From NCBI GenBank assembly GCA_965218875.1, contig OZ244707.1, forward strand, positions 2,480,001 through 2,544,000: DNA of 64,000 nt, given 5' to 3'. Source of the stretch: CBDCMJ01 sp965218875. GTDB lineage: Bacteria; Chloroflexota; Dehalococcoidia; Lucifugimonadales; UBA3495. The position numbers and the translations under genes were made by a program. Under the pieces are notes generated by a model. It made no database searches and was not told where the DNA came from. It saw only the letters and a program-made list of their open reading frames with translations. Of this stretch, positions 16,805 to 25,594 are shown in pieces. Each line of letters starts with the position of its first letter. The stretch's first letter is position 1.

Positions 16805-17917
16805 TCACCGGATGCGGCCGCGTCCGGCAACCTCCCACACCGCCTCCAGAAACCCGTCTCTGAGGGCGAACAGATGGGTATGAAGGTGAACGGTGGTGTC
16901 GTTATGGCCGGGTATCAAGTCCACCCGGTCCCCGGGCCGCAGCTGCCGGCTGTCCTCGTCGGTGAGTCTCACCGTGAGGTGCTCATCCGACACATTCCCT
17001 ATTTCCACGCCGGGCAGCCCGATCACCTCCGGAGGCCACTGGTCCATGGAGATGGCCTTCATGCCGCAATCCAGGACGGCCCTGTCGGCGGCGGGCCTGC
17101 TGATGACCGAGGCAAGGACCGTTCCGGCCACCTCGAAGTCCTGCAGCACCCGGCGGTAGGCCGCGTCCATGAAGACGTAGGAGCCTGCCTGCACCTCGGT
17201 GACGCCAGGGTAATTGCCGGTGATGTTGTAGGTGCCGGTGCCTCCCGCGCTTACCACGCCGCCCGCCAAACCCTGGGCGCGCAGGGCTTCCGCAGTCTCC
17301 ACCACCCTGGACATGGCCTCGTTGGCCCGGGTGGTCCGCTCTTCCAGGTCGGCCACCGACTGCAGGTGCCCTTCGTAGCCGCAAACGCCCCTCAGCTCCA
17401 ACCCCGGAGACGCCGCCACCTTTTGGGCCAGCCTCACCGCGGGCGGGCCGGGGTCGACGCCGCAGCGGTTCTGGCCGGAGTTGACGTCCACCAGGATTCC
17501 CAGGGAGACGCCGGCGGCCCGGGCCGCCGCCGACAGGTCCCGCACGTTATCCGCGTCGTCCACGGTGACCATGACGTCCGCGCGACGGGCCAGGTCCATC
17601 AAACGCCGTATCTTGGCCGAGCCGATAATCTCGTAGGTAATCAGGATGTTGTCGACGCCGGAGTCGGCCATCACTTCGGCCTCCCCCAGCTTCTGGCAGC
17701 AAATGCCCACCGCCCCCGCCGCGACCTGCTTGTGGGCGATGGCCGGCGTCTTGTGGTGCTTGACGTGGGGCCGGAGCCTGGCGGGCCTGCCCCTGAAGTA
17801 AGCCGCCATCTTCTCGATATTCCGCTCCATGATGTCCTGGTCCACCACGAAGCAAGGAGTATCGAGGTCCGCTTTGGGCGTGCCCGGAGGCAGCGCGGCT
17901 GACAAATCGTACGACAT
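16805..17917 (-). CDS. DSD1/D-threonine aldolase-like PLP enzyme (alanine racemase fold)
   Basis: Fold-type III PLP protein: N-terminal barrel with LDTPCFVVD and LRPHVKHHKTP (the PLP lysine region), VDVNSGQNRCGV, GYEGHLQ and SAGGTGTYN. The C-terminal D-serine dehydratase-like domain ends with a zinc-type motif (PGHNDTTVHLH). Members are eukaryotic-type D-serine dehydratases, D-threonine aldolases or 3-hydroxy-D-aspartate dehydratases. The adjacent RidA gene favours a dehydratase that releases reactive enamines. The ATG at 17917 has GAGAGGAG upstream; 16 extra residues in frame are unlikely. Confidence 0.88.
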   Translation of the reverse strand: MSYDLSAALPPGTPKADLDTPCFVVDQDIMERNIEKMAAYFRGRPARLRPHVKHHKTPAIAHKQVAAGAVGICCQKLGEAEVMADSGVDNILITYEIIGSAKIRRLMDLARRADVMVTVDDADNVRDLSAAARAAGVSLGILVDVNSGQNRCGVDPGPPAVRLAQKVAASPGLELRGVCGYEGHLQSVADLEERTTRANEAMSRVVETAEALRAQGLAGGVVSAGGTGTYNITGNYPGVTEVQAGSYVFMDAAYRRVLQDFEVAGTVLASVISRPAADRAVLDCGMKAISMDQWPPEVIGLPGVEIGNVSDEHLTVRLTDEDSRQLRPGDRVDLIPGHNDTTVHLHTHLFALRDGFLEAVWEVAGRGRIR

Positions 17918-17983
17918 GGGTCTCCTCTCCGGTGTCCCTATGCGCCGCAGCCCCGGCGGCGGCACGGCGCGTGAGCAGGGTCG

Positions 17984-18451
17984 CTAGTCGCGGACCTCGA
18001 CAATCATTTCTATCTCCACCGGCATACCGGACGGCAGGCTGGCCATGCCCACGGCGGAGCGGCCATGGCGTCCTGCCTCGCCGAACAGTTCCACCAGCAG
18101 GTCCGACGCGCCGTTGGCCACCTTGGGGGTATCCCCAAAGTCGGGAGCGCAGTTGATCATGCACAGCAGCTTGACCACCCGCGTCACCCGGTCCAGATCG
18201 CCCAGCTCCTCCTTCAGGGTGGCCAGCAGGTTCAGCACCGTTTGCCTGGCGCATTCGTAACCCTGCTCCACGGTCAACTGGGAGCCCAGCTTGCCTACGT
18301 GCAGGTACCCGCCCTCGGGAAGGCCGGGGCCGTGCCCCGCGGTATAGACCAGGTTGCCGGTGCGAACGGAAGGCACGAAGTTGCCCATCGACGATCGCCG
18401 GAACGGGGGCAATTGGTATCCCATCTGTTCAAGCCGCTTCTCTATCTCCAT
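17984..18451 (-). CDS. RidA (YjgF/YER057c/UK114) family protein
   Basis: A 155-residue member of the Rid family, trimeric enamine/imine deaminases. It shows NLVYTAGHGP, the QTVLNLLATLKEELGDLDRVTRVVKLL helix-strand segment, and the terminal SLPSGMPVEIEMIVEVRD; the usual catalytic arginine appears replaced within GRSAVGMASLP, typical of the longer RidA-like subgroups. It lies directly upstream of the DSD1-like gene in the same direction, and a 2-aminoacrylate-type product would be its natural substrate. GAGGAGA before the ATG. Confidence 0.9.
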   Translation of the reverse strand: MEIEKRLEQMGYQLPPFRRSSMGNFVPSVRTGNLVYTAGHGPGLPEGGYLHVGKLGSQLTVEQGYECARQTVLNLLATLKEELGDLDRVTRVVKLLCMINCAPDFGDTPKVANGASDLLVELFGEAGRHGRSAVGMASLPSGMPVEIEMIVEVRD

Positions 18452-18539
18452 GACTTCTCCTCACGTGGGGTCTGTGTTGAAAAGGTCAATGTCGCGGGGC
18501 GGTTGTGCCTTGGCCCGCTTGCGGGGTGGGCCGGCGGAG

Positions 18540-19307
18540 CTATACCGCCGCATCGACACGGCGCCGAAAGTCCTCGGCGCCTAGCCTCAGCAGGCCCCAG
18601 GCCGAGATGGTCACGAAGCGGGCGCCCAAGAGCACCAGCTGCGCCACCCCCTCGGTGTCCGACGGCGCGTTGCCCCCGACTCCCGCGACCTTTCCCGCGG
18701 CGTGGATTGCCGGCACCACCTGGCGCATCAGTTCCCTCACTTCCTCCCGCCCCGGGTTCCCCATGCTCTGCCCCAAGTCTCCCGCCGCCACGTGCAGGAC
18801 GTCAATTCCGGGCACGGTGAGAATGGACTCCAGGTTCTCCACGGCTTGGGTATCCTCGATCATGGGTATCACCAGCGTCTGAGAGTTTATCCAGCGCGCC
18901 GATTCGTCCCGGCCCACCCCCACGCCGTAGTCATGGGCGCGGCCTCCGCCAACGCCTCGATGCCCGTCGGGGTAGTATTTGGCTGCCCTGGCCGCGGCGT
19001 AGGCCTCGTCGCGGGTGTTGACGTGGGGCACGATAACGCCCTGTACGCCCCGGTCCAGAAAGCGCAACACCGTGGCATCGGCGTGGTCTGGGATCCTCGC
19101 GATGGGCGTTATGTCAAATACCTCGGCGGCGCGCACCATGTGTTCCACCTGGTCCAGGTCCATGGGTCCGTGCTCGCAGTCGATCATCACGAAGTCGTAG
19201 CCTATAGCCCCGAAGAGCTCCACCAGGTCGGGCGCGTAGCGGCTGATGATGGCCCCGAATACCGTCTTGCCTTCCTCGAGCTTGACCTTCGTAGTGTTGG
19301 TCCGCAT
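18540..19307 (-). CDS. HpcH/HpaI family aldolase
   Basis: Class II (metal-dependent) aldolase of the HpaI type, 255 residues, which cleaves 4-hydroxy-2-oxo acids to pyruvate or glyoxylate plus an aldehyde. Motifs are FVMIDCEHGPMDLDQ, ARIPDHADATVLRFLDRGVQGVIVPHV (as consecutive pieces) and VIPMIEDTQAVENLESIL with the metal-binding Glu and Asp. The ATG at 19307 is preceded by AGGAGGACGAG. Together with RidA and the DSD1-like gene it forms a minus-strand group, compatible with degradation of hydroxy-amino acids. Confidence 0.92.
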   Translation of the reverse strand: MRTNTTKVKLEEGKTVFGAIISRYAPDLVELFGAIGYDFVMIDCEHGPMDLDQVEHMVRAAEVFDITPIARIPDHADATVLRFLDRGVQGVIVPHVNTRDEAYAAARAAKYYPDGHRGVGGGRAHDYGVGVGRDESARWINSQTLVIPMIEDTQAVENLESILTVPGIDVLHVAAGDLGQSMGNPGREEVRELMRQVVPAIHAAGKVAGVGGNAPSDTEGVAQLVLLGARFVTISAWGLLRLGAEDFRRRVDAAV

Positions 19308-19818
19308 GACTCGTCCTCCTGATCGACCGGCCCGCGCTTGGGCCTCCCCGGGCCATCGGTGAACCTCCCGGCTCCCGTGAGTATACCCCCTCTCCCGCTT
19401 CGATAGTTGCCGCGAACGGAGCGCAGCCGCCGCCATTGCGTCTTAATTATCTCCTAATTGAGCCAAAGCCCCTGAACAAAAAAGGTATGTCACCCTGAGA
19501 ATAGGTATGTCACCCTGAGCTTTGCGAAGGGTCTAAAATCGCCGTGGCAAGTCCTGGTTCGGGACCCAGGACAAGATTATTGGGTGCCAGCTTGGATTCT
19601 TCGGCTTCGCTCAGAATGACGTTAACTTAAAACGCGGTTGCCGCGAACGGAGCGCAGCCGGCGCTTGCCAGACATTTGGCCGGTCAATACAATGCCTGCT
19701 AGCCGCCCCCGCTCCACCAGGGTCGGCGCTACGATGGTCCGGCCCCGGTCGCCGGCGGCCGAGAAGCTTACGCGCGGCGGTCCCCGACTGCGGGAGCCGC
19801 GAACCCAGGGAGGAAATA
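19308..19818. other. Repeat-containing intergenic region
   Basis: About 510 bases without a gene. It holds a 24-base perfect direct repeat (GTTGCCGCGAACGGAGCGCA and four more bases) at 19406-19429 and 19637-19660. Between them lie two copies of GGTATGTCACCCTGAG (19484-19499, 19504-19519) and a REP-like inverted pair, CACCCTGAGCTTTGCGAAGG and GATTCTTCGGCTTCGCTCAG. The last part holds the upstream region of the next gene. Confidence 0.7.
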
Positions 19819-20658
19819 GTGACCACGTCAGACCCCCAGGAGATGATCGACCTAATCAATTCCGGTTCCCGGAGGCTGGGCGGCTACCTGTCCGGGCTGG
19901 ACCCGCAGGGTTGGTCCCAGGATAGCGCCTGCGAAGGCTGGAAGGTGGGCGACGTGGTGGCCCACCTGACCGTTGCCGGTGAATCGTGGTGCGGCTCCCT
20001 GACCCGAGCCCTGGAAGGAAACGCCGAGCCCCCTCCGGGGCAGTCCTTCTTGCCCCAGGGAGAGCTGGGCTCTCAGGTGATTGGCCAGGCCGCCATAGAC
20101 CGCTACCGGCAGTCCGGGACGGAGCTCCTGCAGGAATACCTGGCAACGTGCGAGCGGCTGTCGGAGGTCATGTCTACGCTAAGGGCCGGCGACTGGGACA
20201 GGCCTTGCTACCACCGCCGCGGGCCTATGCCGGTGCGCGACTTCGTGGGCGTACGGGTGCAAGAGGTGGCGCTGCATAGTTGGGACGTCAGGGCGGGCGT
20301 CGACCCAGCCGCCGAGATGTGGGAAGAACCTCTGCCCCACCTGGTGAGCATACTGCCCCGCTGGCTGAGGATAGCCTTCCGCCGGGGGCTGGGCCTGCCG
20401 GCGCCGGCCCGGTTCCGGTTCGACGTATCGGGTCCGGCGCCGGTCAGCCAGGACGTGGTGGTAAACGACGACGGCTTCCAGGTTGAAGCCGGCGGCGACA
20501 CCCAGGCCGACGCGGTGTTCCACTGCGACAGCGGGGATTACATCCTGCTAATCTACGGGCGTTTGAGCGTCGCGCGGGGAATCAGCTCCGGCAGGCTCAG
20601 GGTGGAGGGATCGCCGGAGCGCGCCGCCGACTTTACCAGGTGGTTCCAGGGCTTCTAG
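19819..20658 (+). CDS. Maleylpyruvate isomerase/DinB-like family protein (mycothiol-dependent type)
   Basis: A 279-residue member of the maleylpyruvate isomerase N-terminal/MDMPI family. A four-helix DinB-like domain (GWKVGDVVAHLTVAGESW; VGVRVQEVALHSWDVR) contains the conserved metal-binding histidines (AHL and LHSWDVR). It is followed by a C-terminal SCP2-like domain (FRFDVSGPAP ... ADAVFHCDSGDYILLIYGR). Such proteins in actinobacteria use mycothiol; whether this organism makes mycothiol is not shown here. GTG start with GGAGGAAATA directly upstream. Confidence 0.85.
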   Translation: MTTSDPQEMIDLINSGSRRLGGYLSGLDPQGWSQDSACEGWKVGDVVAHLTVAGESWCGSLTRALEGNAEPPPGQSFLPQGELGSQVIGQAAIDRYRQSGTELLQEYLATCERLSEVMSTLRAGDWDRPCYHRRGPMPVRDFVGVRVQEVALHSWDVRAGVDPAAEMWEEPLPHLVSILPRWLRIAFRRGLGLPAPARFRFDVSGPAPVSQDVVVNDDGFQVEAGGDTQADAVFHCDSGDYILLIYGRLSVARGISSGRLRVEGSPERAADFTRWFQGF

Positions 20659-20675
20659 CGTAAGTCCGGGAAGAC

Positions 20676-21629
20676 TCAGTCGGCGTCCGGGTGCGTGCTG
20701 ATAAACCGGGCCCCTCTGGCCGGGTCCACGTGGGGCGCCCGCACTTCCACGTCAGCCTGCTCCTCCTGCAACAAGAAGGTGACGCTGCTGTCGCGGTCAC
20801 CCCAGCCGCGGTTCATGCCCTGAATGGCAATCTGCTCGGCCAGGTTGGCTATGGGCATGGGCACGTTGAATTCCTTCCCCAGCTCCGTGGCCAGGGCGAT
20901 GTCTTTCCGCGCCAGGGACAGGGCAAAGCTCGGAGGATCGAACTCCCCGCGGAACACCGTCTTGGGGATTCCCTCGTGCAGGCCGCTCATCCGGCCCACC
21001 GCGCCGCGTCTCACGCACTCCCACAGGGCCTCGGGCTCGACGCCGGCCTTGACCCCCAGGGTCATCCCTTCGGCGATGGCCTGGCGCACGCCGTGGCCAA
21101 TCATGTTGTGCATCAGCTTGGCCACGCTTCCGGCGCCGATTGCGCCGGCGTAAAACACCTTGTCGCCAAAGGAGTCCAGCAACGGCTTGATTCGGTCGTA
21201 GATTTCGCGGTCGCCCCCCACCATCACGGCCAGGTTGCCGCTGGCCGCGCCGCTCTTGCCGCCGCTGACCGGGGCATCCAGCACGTGGGCGCCTTTCTGA
21301 CGAAACCGGGGCTCGATTTGGCGTATCAGGGTGGGACGGCTGGTGGAGAGGTCCACGTAGATTCCGCCCGGCTTGATGCCCTCCAGCACGCCTTCGGGCC
21401 CCAGGGACACCTGCTCCACCTCCCTGGGTCCCGGCAGCGAGGTAAACGTTATGTCACTTAGGGCAGCCACCTGGGCCGGAGAGTCGCCGAGGCGGGCCCC
21501 GTTTTCCAGGAAAGTCCGGGTCGCCTCCTCGCGGATGTCGAACACCACCATGGGGTAGTCCGCCCTCTGGATATTGGCCGCCATCCCCCCGCCCATGTTG
21601 CCCAGTCCAATGAAACCCACGGTTTCCAT
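20676..21629 (-). CDS. 3-hydroxyisobutyrate dehydrogenase-like (beta-hydroxyacid) oxidoreductase
   Basis: A 317-residue beta-hydroxyacid dehydrogenase: N-terminal VGFIGLGNMGGGMAANI, the substrate-binding DAPVSGGKSGA, and the catalytic lysine region GAGSVAKLMHNMI. It oxidises a 3-hydroxy acid (3-hydroxyisobutyrate, tartronate semialdehyde or similar) with NAD(P). The ATG at 21629 has AGGAGGG upstream. No operon partner; it is convergent with the preceding gene, with only 17 bases between the stops. Confidence 0.93.
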   Translation of the reverse strand: METVGFIGLGNMGGGMAANIQRADYPMVVFDIREEATRTFLENGARLGDSPAQVAALSDITFTSLPGPREVEQVSLGPEGVLEGIKPGGIYVDLSTSRPTLIRQIEPRFRQKGAHVLDAPVSGGKSGAASGNLAVMVGGDREIYDRIKPLLDSFGDKVFYAGAIGAGSVAKLMHNMIGHGVRQAIAEGMTLGVKAGVEPEALWECVRRGAVGRMSGLHEGIPKTVFRGEFDPPSFALSLARKDIALATELGKEFNVPMPIANLAEQIAIQGMNRGWGDRDSSVTFLLQEEQADVEVRAPHVDPARGARFISTHPDAD

Positions 21630-22024
21630 GCAGTTCCCTCCTATGGCCGGCTATCAACCGGCGCATGACGGTGCTGTGCCTTGCACCGGTCGCAGGCCCG
21701 TCCGGCGGCGTCCATATCTAAAGACAGCCGTTGGGCACGCCGATTATAGCCCGTCAACGCGGGTATCACCACCGGCTAGGGTGGCCCCCAGGGGTTTGCG
21801 CCCCTACCTCCACCTGGATTCTTTCGCCCGGATACGAGAATGGCCATAGCAACAACGTGCTTCCAAATTGAGTGGATATATTCTTAGGACACCCCCCAAT
21901 GCCATCTCTCGCTTGACCGGCCCGAAAGCCAGTGCTCAAACTGAAACCATGGTGTCCACACGTCAACGACCGAAAGCCCCCCTCGATGGTCCGTGACCAG
22001 AGACCAGCCATTAACCTCTGGCCG

Positions 22025-22135
22025 CCGACCACTCCCAAAAGGGGGAGCGGAGGGCTTCAGCCCCATGGCCGATTCGTTCCCCATTCGTTCCCCATTCGTT
22101 CCAACCAAGAAACGAATCCAGCCCGGGCCCAGTCC
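22025..22135 (+). repeat. Repeat module with ATTCGTTCC units (copy 1)
   Basis: GGCTTCAGCCCC, then TGGCCGATTCGTTCCCCATT with two further ATTCGTTCC units, then AAACGAATCCAGCCCG. The first and last parts are inverted (ATTCGTTCC against GAACGAAT-like AAACGAAT). A near copy lies at 44250-44325, ahead of the truncated HTH gene. The rest of 21630-22024 shows no gene or recognisable element. Confidence 0.65.
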
Positions 22136-22150
22136 CCGTAAAAATCTAAG

Positions 22151-23355
22151 AATCCTCTGAACAAGTCAGCGGCGATGTGAAATAGTAGTATGTGTGCGAG
22201 CCGATGCCTGTTGGTGGAGTAAGTCCCATGGAGCAGCCCACTTTTGCCGACCTGGAATACCAGGGCAAGAAACGCAAGACCCGCCGCGAACTCTTTCTGG
22301 AGCGCATGGACGGACAGATTCCCTGGCAGAGCCTGGAGGACCGCATCCGTCCCTTCTACCCTAGGGTGGGCAAGGGCCGCCACCCCTACCCGCTGCCGGT
22401 CATGCTCCGAACCCACTGCGTCCAGCTCTTCTACAACCTGAGCGACCCCGGCATGGAAGACCTGCTCTACGAGTCCGACCCGGTGCGCCGCTTCGTGGGT
22501 CTGAAGCTCTCAGGCCCCCTGCCCGACGAGACCACCATCCTCAATTTCCGCCACCTGTTGGAGCAGCACAGCCTGGGTCAGGGTCTGCTGGGGGAAATCA
22601 ACGCCCACCTGGAATCCCAGGGACTGAAGCTGCGGGAGGGAACCATCGTGGATGCCACCATCATCGAGGCGCCGTCGTCCACCAAGAACCGGGCCGGGGA
22701 GCGGGACCCGGAGATGCACCAGGCCAAGAAGGGGAACCAATGGCACTTCGGGATGAAGGCGCACATCGGGGTGGACTCGGAGACGGGCATAGTCCACAGC
22801 ATGAGCGCCACGGCGGCCAATGCGCACGACGTTACGGAGGCGCACAACCTGCTGCATGGGGGTGAGACGGTGGTGTGGGGCGACGCGGGCTATCAGGGAG
22901 TTCACAAGCGGGAGGAGAACCTCGGACTCGAGGTAGAATGGCAGGTGGCGATGCGGCCTGGGCGTCGGCGGAAGCTGGAACCTGAGAGCGAGGAGGCGCT
23001 GGCGGAGAGGGCGAAGGCATCTGTGAGAGCGAAGGTGGAGCATCCGTTTCTGAGGTTGAAGCGTCTGTTCGGATACGGCAAGGTGCGTTACCGCGGGCTG
23101 ATGAAGAACACGCAACGGCTGGCGCTGCTGTTCGGACTGGGCAACCTGCTGACGGCGGCGGGTCAACTGAGGGCGTAGTGGGCCCTGCGGCATTTAGCAG
23201 TGGCCCTCAGGCTTGGGTCAATTGCCCAGCGGCCCCATCAGAGGCAAAACACCAAGGGCTGAACGCTGGCCAGCAACGCCCGGACCGTAGTTCTCACTCC
23301 CTGCACCGTTCTGTCAAATACAATTCACACCAAAGTGACCCTATTCAGAGTATCC
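22151..23355 (+). mobile_element. Complete IS5-group insertion sequence (1205 bp)
   Basis: Flanked on both sides by CTAA (22147-22150 and 23356-23359), fitting the YTAR target duplication of IS5-family elements. Imperfect terminal inverted repeats of about 19-20 bases are GAATCCTCTGAACAAGTCA at the left and the reverse complement of GGATACTCTGAATAGGGTCA at the right. It encloses one intact transposase. Size is close to that of IS5 itself. It was probably inserted into the end of the ATTCGTTCC repeat module. Confidence 0.9.
22228..23178 (+). CDS. IS5-family transposase
   Basis: DDE transposase of 316 residues, closely patterned on the IS5 group: TFADLEYQGKKRKTRRE, PFYPRVGKGRHPYPL, LPDETTILNFRHLLEQH, VDATIIEAPSSTKN, HQAKKGNQWHFGMKAHIGVD (Asp142 as the first catalytic acid), GDAGYQG (Asp219) and VEHPF (Glu271). 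The reading frame is intact, so the element may be active. The ATG at 22228 matches the IS5 N-terminus; in-frame upstream starts (22192, 22207) are possible. Confidence 0.96.
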   Translation: MEQPTFADLEYQGKKRKTRRELFLERMDGQIPWQSLEDRIRPFYPRVGKGRHPYPLPVMLRTHCVQLFYNLSDPGMEDLLYESDPVRRFVGLKLSGPLPDETTILNFRHLLEQHSLGQGLLGEINAHLESQGLKLREGTIVDATIIEAPSSTKNRAGERDPEMHQAKKGNQWHFGMKAHIGVDSETGIVHSMSATAANAHDVTEAHNLLHGGETVVWGDAGYQGVHKREENLGLEVEWQVAMRPGRRRKLEPESEEALAERAKASVRAKVEHPFLRLKRLFGYGKVRYRGLMKNTQRLALLFGLGNLLTAAGQLRA

Positions 23356-23570
23356 CTAAGGCGCACCCCACCGGCTGTTTTCGGTTGACGGCCGGGATGC
23401 ACCCGGTTAAACTCGTTCGGGGTTCGATTCCGGTCCGAAGGCAGAGCGTCCGTTCGAGGGGCTGCGCCCAAGACGCCGGGCCGAGCAATCCGAAGCTCCT
23501 TGCCACATCCGGACGGTGAGCGCCTGTCCCTTAAGCCGGCGCCAATCGCTGCATACGAGGGGTCTGTACT

Positions 23571-23801
23571 ATGACTGATCACACCTACAAAGTCGTCGAA
23601 CTGGTCGGTTCCTCCAACGAGGGGATCCAGCAGGCCATCGAAGGAGCCATCGGCCGGGCCGGCCAGACCCTGCGGAACCTGGACTGGTTCGAGGTGAAAG
23701 AGATCCGGGGCAACATCCAGGACGGGCAAGTGGGGTGGTACCAGGTGAAGCTGGACATAGGATTCCGCGTGCTGGACCCGGCCGACCTCAACCAGGAGTA
23801 A
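23571..23801 (+). CDS. Dodecin (flavin-binding protein)
   Basis: A 76-residue dodecin that forms a hollow dodecamer storing and buffering flavins. It shows the full family pattern: YKVVELVGSS, EGAIGRAGQTLRNLDWFEV with the flavin-stacking tryptophan, KEIRGNIQDG and WYQVKLDIGFRV. Monocistronic. The upstream 200 bases contain the IS5 right flank but no recognised promoter. Confidence 0.96.
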   Translation: MTDHTYKVVELVGSSNEGIQQAIEGAIGRAGQTLRNLDWFEVKEIRGNIQDGQVGWYQVKLDIGFRVLDPADLNQE

Positions 23802-23916
23802 CCGGACCCACGGCGCTGCGGCGCCAACGGTCAAGTCCAGGCTTGCCGCATCACGAGACGGGTGCCCGCGGCCTGTAGGCCCCGTCGTTTACGGTGGGTA
23901 GTCAGCCTCCAGGCTG

Positions 23917-25575
23917 CTACCGCGCCGGTTCGCTGCCGTGCCCCGCGCCCCTCGCCAGGGAGTCCAGCATCGCTCCCACCCGAGACCGGAAGGGCCGCAC
24001 CCGGTTCGTCGCGGCCGTTGCTCCCAAGGCCACCAGGAACATCACGCTCTTGCCTTGGGCGTGAGGAGAAAAGAACTCGGTCACGGCGTCGTCGTAGAAG
24101 GTCATACCCGTGGCCCCCAGTCCCAGGGAATGGGCGCACAGATACGCGTTCCCCACCAGGACCCCCGACTCCAGTTGCGCAGCCCGGTAACCGCGGTTCC
24201 CGTATCGCTCCAGCAACCGGTCCAAGTCGGCCAGATAGTACATCACGGCCGCGGCGTCGGCTCCCAGCGCTTGCTCGAAGCACAGGTGCCCGGCCTCCTC
24301 CCGAAAGGCGCCCTCCCTCAGCAGCTCCAAGCTCCCCGAGACCTGGGAATAGTGATAGGCGCCCGAAGGGAGGCCGTCCACCGCGTTGACGATGATGTAA
24401 ACCCCCAGCAGGCTGCCCGTATCCCCGGCGACAAAGTCGGCTGGCAGGGGCCTGGTGGAGCTGCCCAATATCGCCCGGAAGTGGCCCAACGGTATGGCCT
24501 CGCGGGCGAACCGCCGCGTGGACCCTCGCTGCCTGATGGTTGCCCCCAAGGGAGCGGAGGAGAGGCCTGGCCTGTCCGTGAGCTCCGGCGGCCCCGGTCC
24601 TGGACCGCCCGATCGCTCCCCCCGGGGGATGGAAGCCCGCGGCTCTGACGCGCTTCGCCAGGCCAATACCTCCGCCTCGGACTTCAGGGCGGAGGCGGCG
24701 TGGGCGAGAGCTATTTCCTGGTACTTGATGCCGTCCGCGAGGCTGTCCTCCCGCGTGTTGCCGTTGCCGTCAGCACCCGCGGCCCCGCCAGGGGGAGGCG
24801 GCGGCGAGGGAGAGGCCCCGACGGGGACCAGGCACAGAGCCGCTTCCCGCTCCGTGTCGAGACCCAACAGGCCGTTGACCTCCTGGTCCACGAAACCGGC
24901 GACGACCGAAGCGGGCAGGTCTGGTCCGGCCCTGACCGCGGCCAGCAGATTGGCCAGCATGGTGCCGGCGTCCCACAGGCAGTACCGGTAGCTGCGTACC
25001 CGGTACTTCCAGGCGCTTCTCCAGAAAACGGCGGTGAACACCAGGGTCATTGGCGCGGACGCAACGCCCTCGGCCCCCGCCGTCGCGGCGGCCAACTCCC
25101 CGCGATGGTCCCCGGCGCGCAGCCGGGTGAGGGCAAAGTCCGCCGGGGAGAAGTGGTAAATGCCCGCCTCAAGACCGGCAACGTCCCCGGAGACGACGTA
25201 TACCTCTATGGGGTACAGGGCCCCGGCGGAGGCGGCGGCCCGGTAGTGCACCTCACCCGCGCCGGTCAGTTGCCTCCTGTGGAGCAGCCCGGCGGAATAG
25301 TAGAGTAGCCGGGCCAGGGAAGCCAGGTCGGGCGAGGAAGACACGGCCGCCGGCCCAGGGTGTCCGGACTGGTCGGCGGGATTGGGCCGGGATCCCGCAC
25401 CACCGGCGACGGCTTCCAAAGTAGGCATTTCCGGGGACGGGAACTCGCCGGGAAGTGGGACAGAAGGCAGGCCGGGGTAGGACTTGTGCAGTGGGGGCTT
25501 GTTGCCCAGGTTTATGTAAGTCAGCTTGGTGGACTCGTGGTACTGCCGGGCCGCATCGACGTCGTGGTTGTCCAA
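23917..25575 (-). CDS. Tandem-domain SagB/ThcOx-type nitroreductase
   Basis: About 552 residues containing two nitroreductase-fold domains in series. The first (about residues 85-260) has the SAGALYPIEVYVV motif and FMN-site features. The second (about 340-545) starts with RQRGSTRRF and contains LESGVLVGNAYLCAHSLGLGATGMTFYDD. SagB-type enzymes are FMN-dependent azoline dehydrogenases in peptide-natural-product clusters or unrelated oxidoreductases. No cyclodehydratase or precursor peptide is seen, so a stand-alone role is likely. A TTG start at 25575 (LDNHDVDAARQYHE) follows GGAGG; the upstream ATG at 25593 precedes that site. A short mobile element is inserted immediately upstream. Confidence 0.85.
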   Translation of the reverse strand: MDNHDVDAARQYHESTKLTYINLGNKPPLHKSYPGLPSVPLPGEFPSPEMPTLEAVAGGAGSRPNPADQSGHPGPAAVSSSPDLASLARLLYYSAGLLHRRQLTGAGEVHYRAAASAGALYPIEVYVVSGDVAGLEAGIYHFSPADFALTRLRAGDHRGELAAATAGAEGVASAPMTLVFTAVFWRSAWKYRVRSYRYCLWDAGTMLANLLAAVRAGPDLPASVVAGFVDQEVNGLLGLDTEREAALCLVPVGASPSPPPPPGGAAGADGNGNTREDSLADGIKYQEIALAHAASALKSEAEVLAWRSASEPRASIPRGERSGGPGPGPPELTDRPGLSSAPLGATIRQRGSTRRFAREAIPLGHFRAILGSSTRPLPADFVAGDTGSLLGVYIIVNAVDGLPSGAYHYSQVSGSLELLREGAFREEAGHLCFEQALGADAAAVMYYLADLDRLLERYGNRGYRAAQLESGVLVGNAYLCAHSLGLGATGMTFYDDAVTEFFSPHAQGKSVMFLVALGATAATNRVRPFRSRVGAMLDSLARGAGHGSEPAR

Positions 25576-25594
25576 GCAACCTCCTCGGGACATC

